Of a stretch of 64,000 nt of DNA, positions 52,410 to 61,550 are shown piece after piece. The stretch comes from Sinorhizobium fredii NGR234. GTDB taxonomy: Bacteria > Pseudomonadota > Alphaproteobacteria > Rhizobiales > Rhizobiaceae. The position numbers were made by a program, and so were the translations under genes. The stretch lies in assembly GCF_000018545.1 (NCBI RefSeq), contig NC_012587.1:62001-126000 (forward strand). The letters are read 5' to 3'. The notes beneath the pieces are model-generated. The model was not told the DNA's origin and did not search any database. It saw nothing but the letters and a program-made list of their open reading frames with translations. Each line of letters starts with the position of its first letter. The stretch's first letter is position 1.

Positions 52410-52512
52410 CTACAGCGCCGCGCGTCTTGTCAGATGCGCAAGGTCGCTGTAGCGCTTTGAATTGCTGCATGTTCTTACCCTAAAATCGCCGGGGATTTAA
52501 GAAAACATGCAG
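52410..52512. repeat. Two-palindrome mosaic element (RIME1-like), copy B
   Basis: This 103-bp element is homologous to the reverse complement of 48902-49005: CTACAGCG .. CGCTGTAG at 52410-52452, the joint GCGCTTTGAATTG, then CTGCATG .. CATGCAG at 52465-52512. It lies directly upstream of clr, in the 321-base gap 52392-52712 to the DoxX gene. Confidence 0.85.
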
Positions 52513-52600
52513 CAGACGTGGGGAAAATTCTTCCACAGGCGCGACCTGTTGCAAACAGAGACGAGTTTGGCGCGCAGGATATTGCCGGAAGATTGACGAT

Positions 52601-52627
52601 TTCACATTGTCGTCTCGAAATTGTGAA
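52601..52627. promoter_or_regulatory. Inverted repeat TTCACA-N15-TGTGAA before the DoxX gene
   Basis: A perfect 6-bp dyad lies 86 bases before the DoxX ATG, just after a TTGACG. Further on, ATCCGTTTCCA occurs twice (near 52630 and 52688). The dyad could be an operator in this clr/doxX intergenic region. It does not fit the Clr consensus because of its long spacer. Confidence 0.3.
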
Positions 52628-52712
52628 CGATCCGTTTCCATCGGGCCGGCTGGCCGATTCGTCAAATGCTGATATTCCTGTTGCAAATCCGTTTCCAACA
52701 GGAGCCTCGCGC

Positions 52713-53150
52713 ATGCCTCTGAATGTCATCGTCCTCGTCGGGCGCGTTCTACTCTCGATCATGTTCATTACCTCCGGCTTCGGCAAGCTCGCCGATCCGG
52801 CGGGCACGGCCGGCATGATCGCCAATGCCGGATGGCCGGCGGCGACGGCGCTCGCCTATCTCGCCGGCCTCTTCGAACTCGTCGCGGGCCTTGCCGTTCT
52901 GGTCGGCTTCCAGACGCGCATTGCCTCCTATCTGCTTGCCGCCTTCTGCCTCGTCACGGCCTTCGTCTTCCACAGCGGCCCGATCAACGTTCCCGATTTT
53001 CCGGCAGCGGCAAACGGCCTTCTGTCGATGTTCAACCAGATCATGATGATGAAGAACATTACCCTTGCCGGCGCCTTCCTGGTGCTTGCCGGTTTCGGCC
53101 CCGGAGCGCTCTCGCTTGACGCCCGCCTCGGCAGAACCGTCGCTGCCTGA
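52713..53150 (+). CDS. DoxX family membrane protein
   Basis: This 145-residue, four-helix membrane protein has the DoxX start VIVLVGRVLLSIMFITSGFG, then KLADPAGTAGMIANAGWP, FELVAGLAVLVGFQTR, and a last helix MKNITLAGAFLVLAGFGPG. DoxX proteins are linked to redox or thiol stress, but their activity is not settled. ATG 52713 follows AGGAG. A strong terminator follows. It is divergent from clr. Confidence 0.9.
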   Translation: MPLNVIVLVGRVLLSIMFITSGFGKLADPAGTAGMIANAGWPAATALAYLAGLFELVAGLAVLVGFQTRIASYLLAAFCLVTAFVFHSGPINVPDFPAAANGLLSMFNQIMMMKNITLAGAFLVLAGFGPGALSLDARLGRTVAA

Positions 53151-53178
53151 GACGACGTCACTCCGAAAATAAGGAGAA

Positions 53179-53206
53179 CCCGCCGGCCCCGCCGGCGGGC
53201 GTTTTT
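53179..53206 (+). terminator. Rho-independent terminator of the DoxX gene
   Basis: A 9-bp GC stem CCCGCCGGC / GCCGGCGGG with a CCC loop is followed by CGTTTTT, 28 bases after the stop. Confidence 0.88.
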
Positions 53207-53221
53207 CGTTGTAAGCAAAAT

Positions 53222-53826
53222 AAACCTCCACCTCCGGTGGAGGACTGGACGCGTTCTACATTGTGATTGAGAGACCTCCGTGCTTGGACCGCTAGGCTGG
53301 CCGAGACATAGAACGGAGGTTTTATGGATGAACGATCGCAATCACACGCGACGTGGGACTGCAAATACCATGTGGTCTTTTCAAGTAAATACCGAACGAA
53401 ACGTCTTTACGGTGACTTGCGCCGTGAATTGGGTGACCTTTTGCATCGGCTTGCTCTGCAAAAGGATTGCCGGATCGAGGAAGGGCACCTTATGCCCGAC
53501 CATGTGCATATGCTGATCTCGATCCCGCCGAAGTACTCGGTGTCGCACATTGTGGGCTTCCTGAAGGGCAAGACAGCCCTTTACGTGGCCAACAAATATG
53601 CCCGCAAGCGGCGCTACAAAGGCTATCACTTTTGGGCGCGTGGGTACTTCGTCTCAACGGCTGGCTATGATGAGCAGGTCGTCAGACGCTATATCCGTAA
53701 TCAAGAAAAGGCCGACAAAGCTTCCGACTTTGCCGACCTCTTTAACCGTAGCTACTAACTTATAGCAAAACCGCTTCTAGCGGTTCAAGCGCAGCGTTTC
53801 AAACCTCCACCTCTGGTGGAGGTCGT
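53222..53826 (+). mobile_element. IS200-type insertion sequence (IS200/IS605 family)
   Basis: A single TnpA gene is bracketed by near-identical subterminal hairpins, CCTCCACC-tcc-GGTGGAGG at 53225-53243 and CCTCCACC-tct-GGTGGAGG at 53804-53822, both preceded by AAA. Such hairpins are what Y1 transposases recognise, and the family makes no target duplication. The exact cleavage sites are not visible, so the limits are approximate. There is no TnpB. It lies just after the DoxX terminator and before the rbsD-like gene, damaging neither. Confidence 0.82.
53324..53758 (+). CDS. tnpA: IS200-type Y1 (HUH) transposase TnpA
   Basis: This 144-residue single-strand transposase has the HUH metal site in MPDHVHMLISIP (His60, His62) and the nucleophile Tyr123 in VRRYIRNQE. 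Length and both motifs are complete, so it is probably functional. It opens MDERSQSHATWDCKYHVVFS. Confidence 0.94.
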   Translation: MDERSQSHATWDCKYHVVFSSKYRTKRLYGDLRRELGDLLHRLALQKDCRIEEGHLMPDHVHMLISIPPKYSVSHIVGFLKGKTALYVANKYARKRRYKGYHFWARGYFVSTAGYDEQVVRRYIRNQEKADKASDFADLFNRSY

Positions 53827-53844
53827 GACTTTTGGGCGGCGGGC

Positions 53845-54273
53845 TCAGGGGTAGACCACCCCCTTGCGCAGGATGACGTTGCCGTAGAGGCGCGGTTCGC
53901 TGGTCTGCACCACCGTATGGGCGGCTCTCACGCGCGGGTAGAATTCCGTGCCGAGAAGCGGAACGACCGGCTGGTTCGGCTCGTGCTTGCGGCAGCATGC
54001 GATGATGTCCCGATGCACCGGGTCAAGCGCGTCCTTGTCCTGTTTGACCGTGGCGCGGAAGATTGCCTCCGGCACGAAGTCGTCGATCGGCAGCACGCTG
54101 AGAATGGCATCGAGCGCGGGGATCAGATGATGGCCGTCGAGCCGCACCAGCCGGCGGGCATGTTCCTGGCCCGGATAGTTCCCGTCGACCAGGGCGATCT
54201 CGTCGCCATGCCCCATTGCCCTGAGCGCGGCAAGCAATTCCGGGCTCAGGATGGGGTCTATTCCCTTTAACAT
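53845..54273 (-). CDS. RbsD/FucU-type sugar mutarotase
   Basis: This 142-residue protein opens MLKGIDPILSPELLAALRAM and has the GHGDEIALVDGNYPG motif with family His/Asp, and a C-terminal YGNVILRKGVV. RbsD/FucU proteins interconvert sugar anomers; the sequence is closer to the FucU type. It follows frcR with no intergenic base, so it should be cotranscribed. Placement with the fructose uptake genes suggests it prepares the right anomer of an imported sugar. Confidence 0.9.
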   Translation of the reverse strand: MLKGIDPILSPELLAALRAMGHGDEIALVDGNYPGQEHARRLVRLDGHHLIPALDAILSVLPIDDFVPEAIFRATVKQDKDALDPVHRDIIACCRKHEPNQPVVPLLGTEFYPRVRAAHTVVQTSEPRLYGNVILRKGVVYP

Positions 54274-55506
54274 TCAGGTAAGCTCCTTGAAGAGAACATT
54301 GGTATCGAGCAGATAGCGGGAAAAGAGCGGCAGGCTCGCTCCGCCGATCGCCCGGGCGTGGCTGCCGACGACGCCTTCGACAAGGTCCGGCAGCGTGACG
54401 CCCTGAAGGTCGAGCGTCTGCAGCGCCTTGCGCGTCGCGGTCAGCAGGCGGGCCCGCACCCAGGGCGGGAAGCCGCCGTCGATCACCGCGGCGGAAAAAT
54501 CGACGATGGAGACGGCCGAGACGACCGCCTGGGCGAGTGCCGCCGCCGAATCCTGGATCCAGACCTCGAGCGGTTCGCCGAAATCGATCCAGTCGTCGGC
54601 CGAATACCAGAGCGGCTTCGGATCCATGCCACGTTCGCGCAACAGCTTCTCGAGGACGAAGACCGAGGCGATCTTCAGCAGTTGCGTTGTCTTGCCGTCT
54701 TTGCCCGAGACCGGCAGTGGGCCGACGGCACCGGCGGTGCCGGTGCGGCCCGAGAACAGCGCGGAGTTGAGCACGACGCCGCCGCCGATGAACGAGCCGA
54801 TATAGAAATAGACGAAATCCGGATAGCTGGCGCCGACGCCGAAGGCGAGTTCCGCCCCGCAGGCGCTGGTGCCGTCGTTCTGCAGAAAGACGGGATGTCG
54901 CGTCCGCGCAGCGACCGCCGCCTGCAGGTCGAAATCGTGCCACTTGTCCATTTCTTCGTGCGGCGCGCCGACCTCTTCCGCCCAGTTCCACAATTCGAAG
55001 GGCGTCGCGATGCCGACGCCGGCGATGCGCTTGCGTTCCTCGGGGCCGAGTTTCTCCTCGAGCTTCTCTATGCCTTTGACGATGAAGGTGACGAGGTCGC
55101 CGGGCAGGGGATAGGTGTGGATCTGGTGCAGGTGCAGGCGAATGTTGCCGAGGAAATCCATCAGCACCAGGTCGGCGCTGCGGCGGCCGATCTTGACCCC
55201 GAAGGAATAGACGGCATCGGGATTGAGCCGCATCGGGATGGACGGCTGCCCGACCCGGCCGCGCACAGGCGCGCCACGAATGAGCATCCCGTCCGCCTCG
55301 AGCGCACGCATGATGACCGAGACCGTCTGGGCGGAAAGTCCGGACCGGCGCGCGATCTCCGCCTTGGACAGGCTGCCGTGGCGACGCACCAGCGACATGA
55401 CCAGCCGCTCGTTATAGGCGCGCACGCGCGTCTGGTTCGCCCCGCCGCTCGGGTCGATCACGTCGGGTTGCGCCGATCCCCCATGGGGATCTTCTGTCAG
55501 TGACAT
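54274..55506 (-). CDS. frcR: ROK-family transcriptional regulator of the fructose operon
   Basis: This 410-residue ROK/NagC-type regulator has a winged HTH at about 35-75 (SKAEIARRSGLSAQTVSVIM) and a sugar-kinase-like ROK body (FGVKIGRRSADLVLMDFLG, FYIGSFIGGGVVLNSALFSG). The usual CxCGxxGC zinc motif of ROK proteins is not evident, which is a notable gap. ATG 55506 (MSLTEDPHGG) follows GGGAGGAGA; ATG 55530 is an alternative. It is divergent from frcB, with a 21-bp palindrome in between. Confidence 0.85.
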   Translation of the reverse strand: MSLTEDPHGGSAQPDVIDPSGGANQTRVRAYNERLVMSLVRRHGSLSKAEIARRSGLSAQTVSVIMRALEADGMLIRGAPVRGRVGQPSIPMRLNPDAVYSFGVKIGRRSADLVLMDFLGNIRLHLHQIHTYPLPGDLVTFIVKGIEKLEEKLGPEERKRIAGVGIATPFELWNWAEEVGAPHEEMDKWHDFDLQAAVAARTRHPVFLQNDGTSACGAELAFGVGASYPDFVYFYIGSFIGGGVVLNSALFSGRTGTAGAVGPLPVSGKDGKTTQLLKIASVFVLEKLLRERGMDPKPLWYSADDWIDFGEPLEVWIQDSAAALAQAVVSAVSIVDFSAAVIDGGFPPWVRARLLTATRKALQTLDLQGVTLPDLVEGVVGSHARAIGGASLPLFSRYLLDTNVLFKELT

Positions 55507-55628
55507 GCCACCGTCTCCTCCCGTTGGCATCCCTTCACGCGAGATTGTCGGTTTCGCTCCCGCGCGCTCTTGCCGCCGCCGGCCGCTACAGGGCCGGTTA
55601 CTTGCCCTGCAGAATGCCACATTCAGAT

Positions 55629-55649
55629 AATAATTCAATTTGATTTATT
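55629..55649. promoter_or_regulatory. Predicted FrcR operator, 21-bp palindrome
   Basis: The site reads AATAA-N-TCAA-N-TTGA-N-TTATT, with nine of ten base pairs matching across the centre. It lies in the frcR/frcB gap (55507-55772), just before a TTGACA (55652-55657) that would be the frcB -35 element; TTTGAT at 55674-55679 is a weak -10. ROK proteins typically bind AT-rich dyads of this kind. Confidence 0.6.
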
Positions 55650-55772
55650 TATTGACACCTCGGAATTTTGGTGTTTGATTGACGCTCGGAAGCACCGTCG
55701 GCAGGAGGAGAATGCTGCCACGGTGAAGCCTGAAGCCGGTCCCCGGCATTATTTAAACCTTGGGAGGGTTTG

Positions 55773-56798
55773 ATGAAGAAGACTGTTCTTTCCACCGCAT
55801 TCGGCGCGCTCGCTCTTGGCGTTGCCTTCGCGTCGCCGTCGCAGGCGGCCGACGTCTCTGCCTGCCTCATCACCAAGACCGACACCAACCCCTTCTTCGT
55901 GAAGATGAAGGAAGGCGCGAGCGCCAAGGCCCAGGAACTCGGCGTCACGCTGAAGGCCTATGCCGGCAAGGTCGACGGTGATCACGACAGCCAGGTCGCT
56001 GCTATCGAATCCTGCATCGCCGACGGCGCGAAGGGTATTCTCATCGCTGCCTCCGACACCAAGGCGATCGTCGACCAGGTGAAGAAGGCGCAGGCCGCGG
56101 GCGTTCTCGTGATCGCCCTCGACACGCCCCTCGATCCGGCGACGGCTGCCGACGCGACATTCGCGACCGACAATCTTCTCGCAGGCAAGCTGATCGGCCA
56201 GTGGGCCGCCGCGACGATGGGCGAAAACGCCAAGACAGCAAAGATCGGCTTCCTCGATCTTACCCCGTCGCAGCCGACCGTCGACGTGTTGCGTGACCAG
56301 GGCTTCATGATCGGCTTCGGTATCGATCCCAAGGATCCGAACAAGATCGGCGACGAGGACGACCCGCGCATCGTCGGCCATGACGTGACGAACGGCAACG
56401 AGGAAGGCGGCCGCACGGCTATGGAAAACCTTCTGCAGAAGGATCCGGACATCAACGTCATTCACACCATCAATGAGCCGGCCGCCGTCGGCGCCTACCA
56501 GGCGCTGAAAGCCGTCGGCAAGGAGAAGGACGTGCTGATCGTGTCGGTCGACGGCGGCTGCCCGGGCGTCAAGTCGGTTACCGAAGGCGTGATCGGTGCC
56601 ACCTCGCAGCAATATCCGCTGATGATGGCTGCACTCGGCATCGAGGCGATCAAGAAATTCGCCGAGACTGGCGAGAAGCCGAAGCCGACCGAAGGCAAGG
56701 ACTTCTTCGACACCGGCGTCGCGCTCGTCACCGACAAGCCGGCCGCCGGCGTCGAATCGATCGACACGAAGGTCGGTACGGAGAAGTGCTGGGGCTGA
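55773..56798 (+). CDS. frcB: Periplasmic fructose-binding protein
   Basis: This 341-residue substrate-binding protein of the ribose/fructose cluster has a signal peptide ([21 protein letters not shown]) and a two-lobe periplasmic-binding fold ([58 protein letters not shown]). It delivers fructose to FrcCA. ATG 55773 follows TTGGGAGGG. It is the first gene of frcBCAK and is separated from frcC by a strong hairpin, consistent with high expression of the binding protein. Confidence 0.95.
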   Translation: MKKTVLSTAFGALALGVAFASPSQAADVSACLITKTDTNPFFVKMKEGASAKAQELGVTLKAYAGKVDGDHDSQVAAIESCIADGAKGILIAASDTKAIVDQVKKAQAAGVLVIALDTPLDPATAADATFATDNLLAGKLIGQWAAATMGENAKTAKIGFLDLTPSQPTVDVLRDQGFMIGFGIDPKDPNKIGDEDDPRIVGHDVTNGNEEGGRTAMENLLQKDPDINVIHTINEPAAVGAYQALKAVGKEKDVLIVSVDGGCPGVKSVTEGVIGATSQQYPLMMAALGIEAIKKFAETGEKPKPTEGKDFFDTGVALVTDKPAAGVESIDTKVGTEKCWG

Positions 56799-56830
56799 TC
56801 GCCCGCATTCCTCGATCGCACGAAATGACG

Positions 56831-56854
56831 GAAGGGCGGCCCCGGCCGCCCTTC
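56831..56854 (+). promoter_or_regulatory. Stem-loop between frcB and frcC
   Basis: GAAGGGCGGCC pairs perfectly with GGCCGCCCTTC (11 bp), 32 bases after the frcB stop, with no T-run after it. It fits a stabiliser or attenuator that lets frcB mRNA accumulate above frcC. The rest of the 300-base gap shows no gene. Confidence 0.6.
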
Positions 56855-57098
56855 GCTTAAGCGCCAACGTCTTTGACAAGGCGCGAAACCTGAGCAAACT
56901 TTAGGGCGGGATAAACGAAAGTCGCGATGCGCTTTCGCGCGCGAACCGCTCTGGCTTCTCGGAACCGATCAGGTTGCGATCCGGATGAGATCGTCCGGAC
57001 TTGATCGAGAAAAGTTCCGGAACCCGCCGTGACGACCGGCGAGCCGCGCATCCGGCAGCAATGCACCCTCTTTGAGTGGGTTTACGGGAGGAGTCTCC

Positions 57099-58184
57099 AT
57101 GGGCGAGCCAAACACAGCCGCACAACCATCCCAGGAGTTCGAAAAGGTCCTGGTCAACAGTTCGACGGATGTGGCGTCCTTCGACACGCACGACAAGACG
57201 CCACTTCAGAAAATTCAGCATTTCCTGCATTCGACGCCGGCCGCCGTGCCGTTCGTCGTGCTCATTGCGTCGATCCTCGTCTTCGGGCTGGCGATCGGCG
57301 GCAGGTTCTTCTCGTCCTACACGCTGACGCTGATCCTGCAGCAGATCGCGGTCGTCGGCATGCTCGGCGCGGCGCAGACGCTGGTGATCCTGACCGCCGG
57401 TATCGATCTCTCGATCGGCGTCATCATGGTCATCTCGGCGGTCGTCATGGGCAATTGCGCCGTCAGCTACGGCCTGCCGGCGCCGATTGCAGTGGCGGCC
57501 GGGTTCCTGGTCGGCGGCGCCTGCGGGCTTTTGAACGGTCTTCTGGTGTCGCGCCTGAAACTGCCGCCCTTCATCGTCACGCTCGGCACGTGGTACGTGG
57601 TCATGTCGACGAACTTCATCTACTCGGAGAACGCCACCATCCGCGAGGCGGACGTGACCGCGGTGACCCAGTGGTTGCATGTCTTCGGTGTGACCTTCAA
57701 GGTCGGCGCCGCGGTGTTGACCCTCGGTGTCGTCGCCATGGTCGTGCTGGTCTTCGGCCTCTGGTACGCGCTGAACCACACCGCCTGGGGACGCCATCTC
57801 TATGCGGTCGGCGACGATCCGGAAGCCGCCAAGCTCTCCGGTATCCGCGTCGGCAAGGTGTTGTTGAGCGCCTACACGCTCGCCGGCCTTATCGCAGCGC
57901 TCGCCGCCTGGGTCTCGATCGGCCGAAATGGCTCGATTTCCCCGTCGGCAGCTGTCACGGATTACAACCTGCAGGCCATTACCGCGGCCGTGATCGGCGG
58001 CATCTCGCTCTTCGGTGGCCGTGGCTCGATCCTCGGGACCCTGATCGGCGCGATGATCGTCGGCGTGGTGTCGATGGGTCTCAACATGCTCGGCGCCGAC
58101 CCGCAGTGGAAGGTCTTCCTGACCGGCGTGCTGATCATTTCCGCCGTCGCGATCGACCAGTGGATCAGAAAGGTAGCAGCATAA
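57099..58184 (+). CDS. frcC: Fructose ABC transporter permease
   Basis: This 361-residue RbsC-type permease has a non-conserved 55-residue N-terminal cytoplasmic segment and then about ten helices, with the family motifs LTAGIDLSIGVIM, RLKLPPFIVTLGT, and the cytoplasmic EAA-like loop YAVGDDPEAAKLSGI and ISLFGGRGSILGTLIGA. Its stop overlaps the frcA start by one base (TAATG). GGGAGGAG precedes ATG 57099. Confidence 0.95.
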   Translation: MGEPNTAAQPSQEFEKVLVNSSTDVASFDTHDKTPLQKIQHFLHSTPAAVPFVVLIASILVFGLAIGGRFFSSYTLTLILQQIAVVGMLGAAQTLVILTAGIDLSIGVIMVISAVVMGNCAVSYGLPAPIAVAAGFLVGGACGLLNGLLVSRLKLPPFIVTLGTWYVVMSTNFIYSENATIREADVTAVTQWLHVFGVTFKVGAAVLTLGVVAMVVLVFGLWYALNHTAWGRHLYAVGDDPEAAKLSGIRVGKVLLSAYTLAGLIAALAAWVSIGRNGSISPSAAVTDYNLQAITAAVIGGISLFGGRGSILGTLIGAMIVGVVSMGLNMLGADPQWKVFLTGVLIISAVAIDQWIRKVAA

Positions 58185-58966
58185 TGGCACAGGAACCCAT
58201 TCTCACCGCCCGCGGTCTCGTCAAGCGCTATGGCCGCGTCACCGCCCTCGATCACGCCGATTTCGACCTCTACCCGGGTGAGATCCTCGCGGTGATCGGC
58301 GACAACGGTGCCGGCAAGTCCTCGATGATCAAGGCGATTTCCGGCGCCGTCACCCCGGACGAAGGCGAAATCCGCCTCGAGGGTCAACCGGTGCATTTCC
58401 GCTCGCCGATGGATGCGCGCGCCGCTGGCATCGAGACCGTCTATCAGAACCTCGCTCTGTCGCCGGCGCTTTCGATCGCCGACAACATGTTCCTCGGCCG
58501 CGAAATCCGCAAGCCGGGCATCATGGGCAAGCTGTTCCGCACGCTCGATCGTTCCGCCATGGAAAAGAGGGCGCGGGAGAAGCTTTCCGAACTCGGCCTG
58601 ATGACGATCCAGAACATCAACCAGGCCGTGGAAACGCTCTCGGGCGGCCAGCGCCAGGGGGTGGCGGTCGCACGTGCCGCCGCCTTCGGCTCCAAGGTCG
58701 TCATCATGGACGAGCCGACCGCAGCGCTCGGCGTCAAGGAGAGCCGCCGCGTCCTGGAGCTGATCCTCGACGTGCGTCGCCGCGGCCTGCCGATCGTGTT
58801 GATCTCGCACAACATGCCGCATGTCTTCGAGGTGGCGGACCGGATCCACGTCCACCGCCTCGGCCGTCGGCTCTGCGTGATCAATCCGAAGGAATACACC
58901 ATGTCGGACGCGGTCGCCTTCATGACCGGTGCGAAAGCACCACCCGGCGAGGCGCTCGCCGCATGA
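58184..58966 (+). CDS. frcA: Fructose ABC transporter ATPase
   Basis: This 260-residue single ABC domain has Walker A GDNGAGKSS (about 39-47), signature LSGGQRQG, Walker B VVIMDEPTAALG and switch His in ISHNM. Carbohydrate transporters of this class often have a double ATPase; this one is single. The stop overlaps frcK by four bases (ATGA). Confidence 0.95.
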   Translation: MAQEPILTARGLVKRYGRVTALDHADFDLYPGEILAVIGDNGAGKSSMIKAISGAVTPDEGEIRLEGQPVHFRSPMDARAAGIETVYQNLALSPALSIADNMFLGREIRKPGIMGKLFRTLDRSAMEKRAREKLSELGLMTIQNINQAVETLSGGQRQGVAVARAAAFGSKVVIMDEPTAALGVKESRRVLELILDVRRRGLPIVLISHNMPHVFEVADRIHVHRLGRRLCVINPKEYTMSDAVAFMTGAKAPPGEALAA

Positions 58967-59583
58967 ATGTACAGTCCTTGACGGACGAAATCCTGAAACG
59001 GGCGGCGGGCGCCGGCCGTTTCATCGTCGCCATTGCCGGCCCTCCGGGCGCCGGTAAGTCGACGCTTTCCGAGGCCCTTGCCGCGGCGATCGCCGAGACG
59101 GGGGAAAACGTCGCGGTGCTGCCGATGGACGGCTTCCACATGGACAACGCGGTCCTCGTCGAAAAGGGCCTGCTGCAGCGTAAGGGGGCGCCCGAGACTT
59201 TCGACGTGCGGGCCTTCCTGTCGACGCTCGCCGCGGTGCGCGCCAATGACGGCGAAGTCCTCGTTCCGGTGTTCGACCGCACCCGCGAACTGGCGATCGC
59301 CTCGGCACGGACGATTGCCGCGGAAACGCGCATCGTTCTGGTCGAGGGCAATTACCTGCTGCTCGACGAGGTGCCGTGGAGCGGGCTCGATGGGGCATTC
59401 GACTATTCGATCTTCATCGATCCGGGGATCGACGTGCTCGAACAGCGATTGCTGCAGCGCTGGCACGATCACGGCTATGATGAGGAGACGGCGCGAACGA
59501 AGGCCTTCGACAACGATATCCCGAACGCCCGCCGCGTCGTCGGCAGCCGCCGCGCCAGCGATCTGGTGATCCGGGATTTCTGA
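58963..59583 (+). CDS. frcK: P-loop kinase FrcK of the fructose transport operon
   Basis: This 206-residue P-loop kinase has Walker A AGPPGAGKST (about 25-34), a substrate region MDGFHMDNAVLVEKG and EGNYLLLDEVPWSGL, as in the phosphoribulokinase/uridine/pantothenate kinase group. It is translated with FrcA (ATGA overlap). It is not the fructokinase: frk is a PfkB-type gene 2.6 kb downstream. Its substrate is unknown to me. Confidence 0.92.
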   Translation: MNVQSLTDEILKRAAGAGRFIVAIAGPPGAGKSTLSEALAAAIAETGENVAVLPMDGFHMDNAVLVEKGLLQRKGAPETFDVRAFLSTLAAVRANDGEVLVPVFDRTRELAIASARTIAAETRIVLVEGNYLLLDEVPWSGLDGAFDYSIFIDPGIDVLEQRLLQRWHDHGYDEETARTKAFDNDIPNARRVVGSRRASDLVIRDF

Positions 59584-59731
59584 GATTTGGCTCAGTGCGC
59601 CATTGTCTTCGGCGGCGCAATGATGGTATCGAGGCGCGGTTTCACCACATGAGTTACCGCCCTTTCAAGCGCTTCGGCCGGCTTCGACGCCGCCCGCGCG
59701 GATCGGGCGCGAGCATCGGGAGAAAGCTGAC

Positions 59732-60769
59732 ATGCAAGAGCTCGTTATCCGTCGCCCGGACGACTGGCATCTCCACCTGCGCGACGGCGGCGTGTTGCGC
59801 GGCGTCATCGGCGATACGAGCCGCCATTTCGCCCGCGCCATCGTCATGCCCAATCTGGTGCCGCCGGTGGTGACCTCCGCCGACGCGGCCGCTTACCGCC
59901 AACGCATTCTCGCCGCCATTCCGGCCGGTGACCGGTTCGAACCGTTGATGACCCTCTACCTCACCGAGGGAACCGACCCGGACGATGTCGAGGCCGGCTA
60001 CGGGAGCGGCCTCGTCAAGGCGGTGAAGCTCTATCCGGCCGGGGCGACCACCAATTCGCATAGCGGCGTGCGCGATATCGCCAAGGCGATGCCGGTTCTC
60101 GAGCGCATGGCCGAGATCGGAATGCCGCTCTGCGTCCACGGCGAAGTGACGACACCGGAGGTCGATATCTTCGACCGCGAGGCGGTGTTCATCGAAACGG
60201 TTCTCGATCCGCTGCGCCGGCGGCTGCCCGACCTCAGGATCACCATGGAACATGTGACGACGAAGGACGGCGTCGACTATATCAAGGAGCATGCGGGCAA
60301 TCTCGCGGGCTCGATCACCACCCATCACCTGATCATCAACCGCAACGCCATCCTCGTCGGCGGGATCAAGCCGCATTATTACTGCCTGCCGGTCGCCAAG
60401 CGCGAGAGGCATCGTCAGGCCTTGCGCGCCGCTGCCGTCTCGGGAGACGTGCGGTTTTTCCTCGGCACCGACTCCGCCCCGCATGTCGATCCGCTGAAGG
60501 AATGCGCCTGCGGCTGCGCCGGTATCTATACGTCCGTCAACACGATGAGCTGCCTGGCGCATGTGTTCGAGGAGGAGGGCGCGCTCGACCGGCTCGAGGC
60601 CTTCACCTCGCTGAACGGTCCGGCCTGGTACGGCCTTCCGGCGAACGAGGAAACGATCACGCTGCGCAAGGCCAACGAGCCGGTCCGCTATCCCGCCAAG
60701 ATCGAGACCGAAGCCGGTCTGATCACGGTTTTCGACCCGCTGTTCCCGCTTTACTGGGCGGTTGCCTAA
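59732..60769 (+). CDS. pyrC: Dihydroorotase (class II)
   Basis: PyrC cyclises carbamoyl-aspartate to dihydroorotate in pyrimidine synthesis. The 345-residue protein opens with the metal motif [10 protein letters not shown] (His-x-His) at about 10-19, has the carbamylated Lys in [15 protein letters not shown], further metal His in VHGEVT and HVTTKDGV, and Asp in GTDSAPH. GGGAGAA precedes the ATG. pyrE follows 24 bases later, probably in one transcript. Confidence 0.97.
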
Positions 60770-60793
60770 TCGTTTGATTTTGAAGGAGAGGTC

Positions 60794-61492
60794 ATGTTTT
60801 CGAATGCGTTCACCGACAAGACGGTGATGGCCGAGCTGGTCGCGAAGATGCTCTGGGAGATCAAGGCGGTGCACTTTCGCGCCGACGAGCCTTACAAGCT
60901 GTCCTCCGGCATGGCGAGCCCGGTCTATATCGACTGCCGCAAGCTGATCTCCTATCCGCGCATCCGCTCGGCGGTGATGGACTTCGCCGCGGCGACGATA
61001 CTCCGCGACGCCGGCTTCGAGCAATTCGATGTGGTGGCCGGCGGCGAGACGGCCGGCATCCCCTTTGCGGCCATGCTTGCCGAACGGCTCGGCCTGCCGA
61101 TGATCTATGTGCGCAAGGCGCCGAAGGGGCACGGCCGCAATGCCCAGATCGAGGGTCATATGCCGGAAGGCGCGCGCGTACTGGTGATCGAGGACCTGAC
61201 GACCGCCGGCGGCTCGATGTTCAAGTTCATCGATGCGATCCGCGCGGCCGGCGGCATCGTCGAGCACGGCATTGCCCTCTTCTACTACGACATTTTCCCG
61301 GAAGCGCGGGGCAACATGAAATCCAAGGGCGTCGACCTGCATTACATTGCCACCTGGCGCAATGTCCTGGCGGTTGCCCGCGAGCAGGCGCTGTTCGACG
61401 AGAAGACGCTGAACGAGGTGGAAGCCTTCCTGAACGCGCCGCTCGCCTGGTCGGAGCGCAACGGCGGCGTGGGTACGCTTGCAGCCCAGTGA
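60794..61492 (+). CDS. pyrE: Orotate phosphoribosyltransferase
   Basis: PyrE couples orotate to PRPP. The 232-residue protein has [12 protein letters not shown] near the substrate side, the flexible loop region [11 protein letters not shown] with Lys/Arg for PRPP, and the PRPP motif [14 protein letters not shown] (about 136-149). A GGAGAGGTC ribosome site precedes ATG 60794. Confidence 0.97.
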   Translation: MFSNAFTDKTVMAELVAKMLWEIKAVHFRADEPYKLSSGMASPVYIDCRKLISYPRIRSAVMDFAAATILRDAGFEQFDVVAGGETAGIPFAAMLAERLGLPMIYVRKAPKGHGRNAQIEGHMPEGARVLVIEDLTTAGGSMFKFIDAIRAAGGIVEHGIALFYYDIFPEARGNMKSKGVDLHYIATWRNVLAVAREQALFDEKTLNEVEAFLNAPLAWSERNGGVGTLAAQ

Positions 61493-61550
61493 GCCCGGCG
61501 ACGCCGGGACTCTTGATTTTCTGGTCGGTAGTTTCCATGGGAGAACATTC

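Noticed and set aside
57029..58966. 645-codon frame that begins over frcC in another phase and enters frcA
   Set aside because: Only the last 260 codons are real (frcA); the first part is out-of-frame translation of frcC, not a fusion.
58963..59583. FrcK as the fructokinase of the operon
   Set aside because: Its motifs belong to the uridine/pantothenate-type P-loop kinases; the PfkB-type sugar kinase is frk at 61551-62477.
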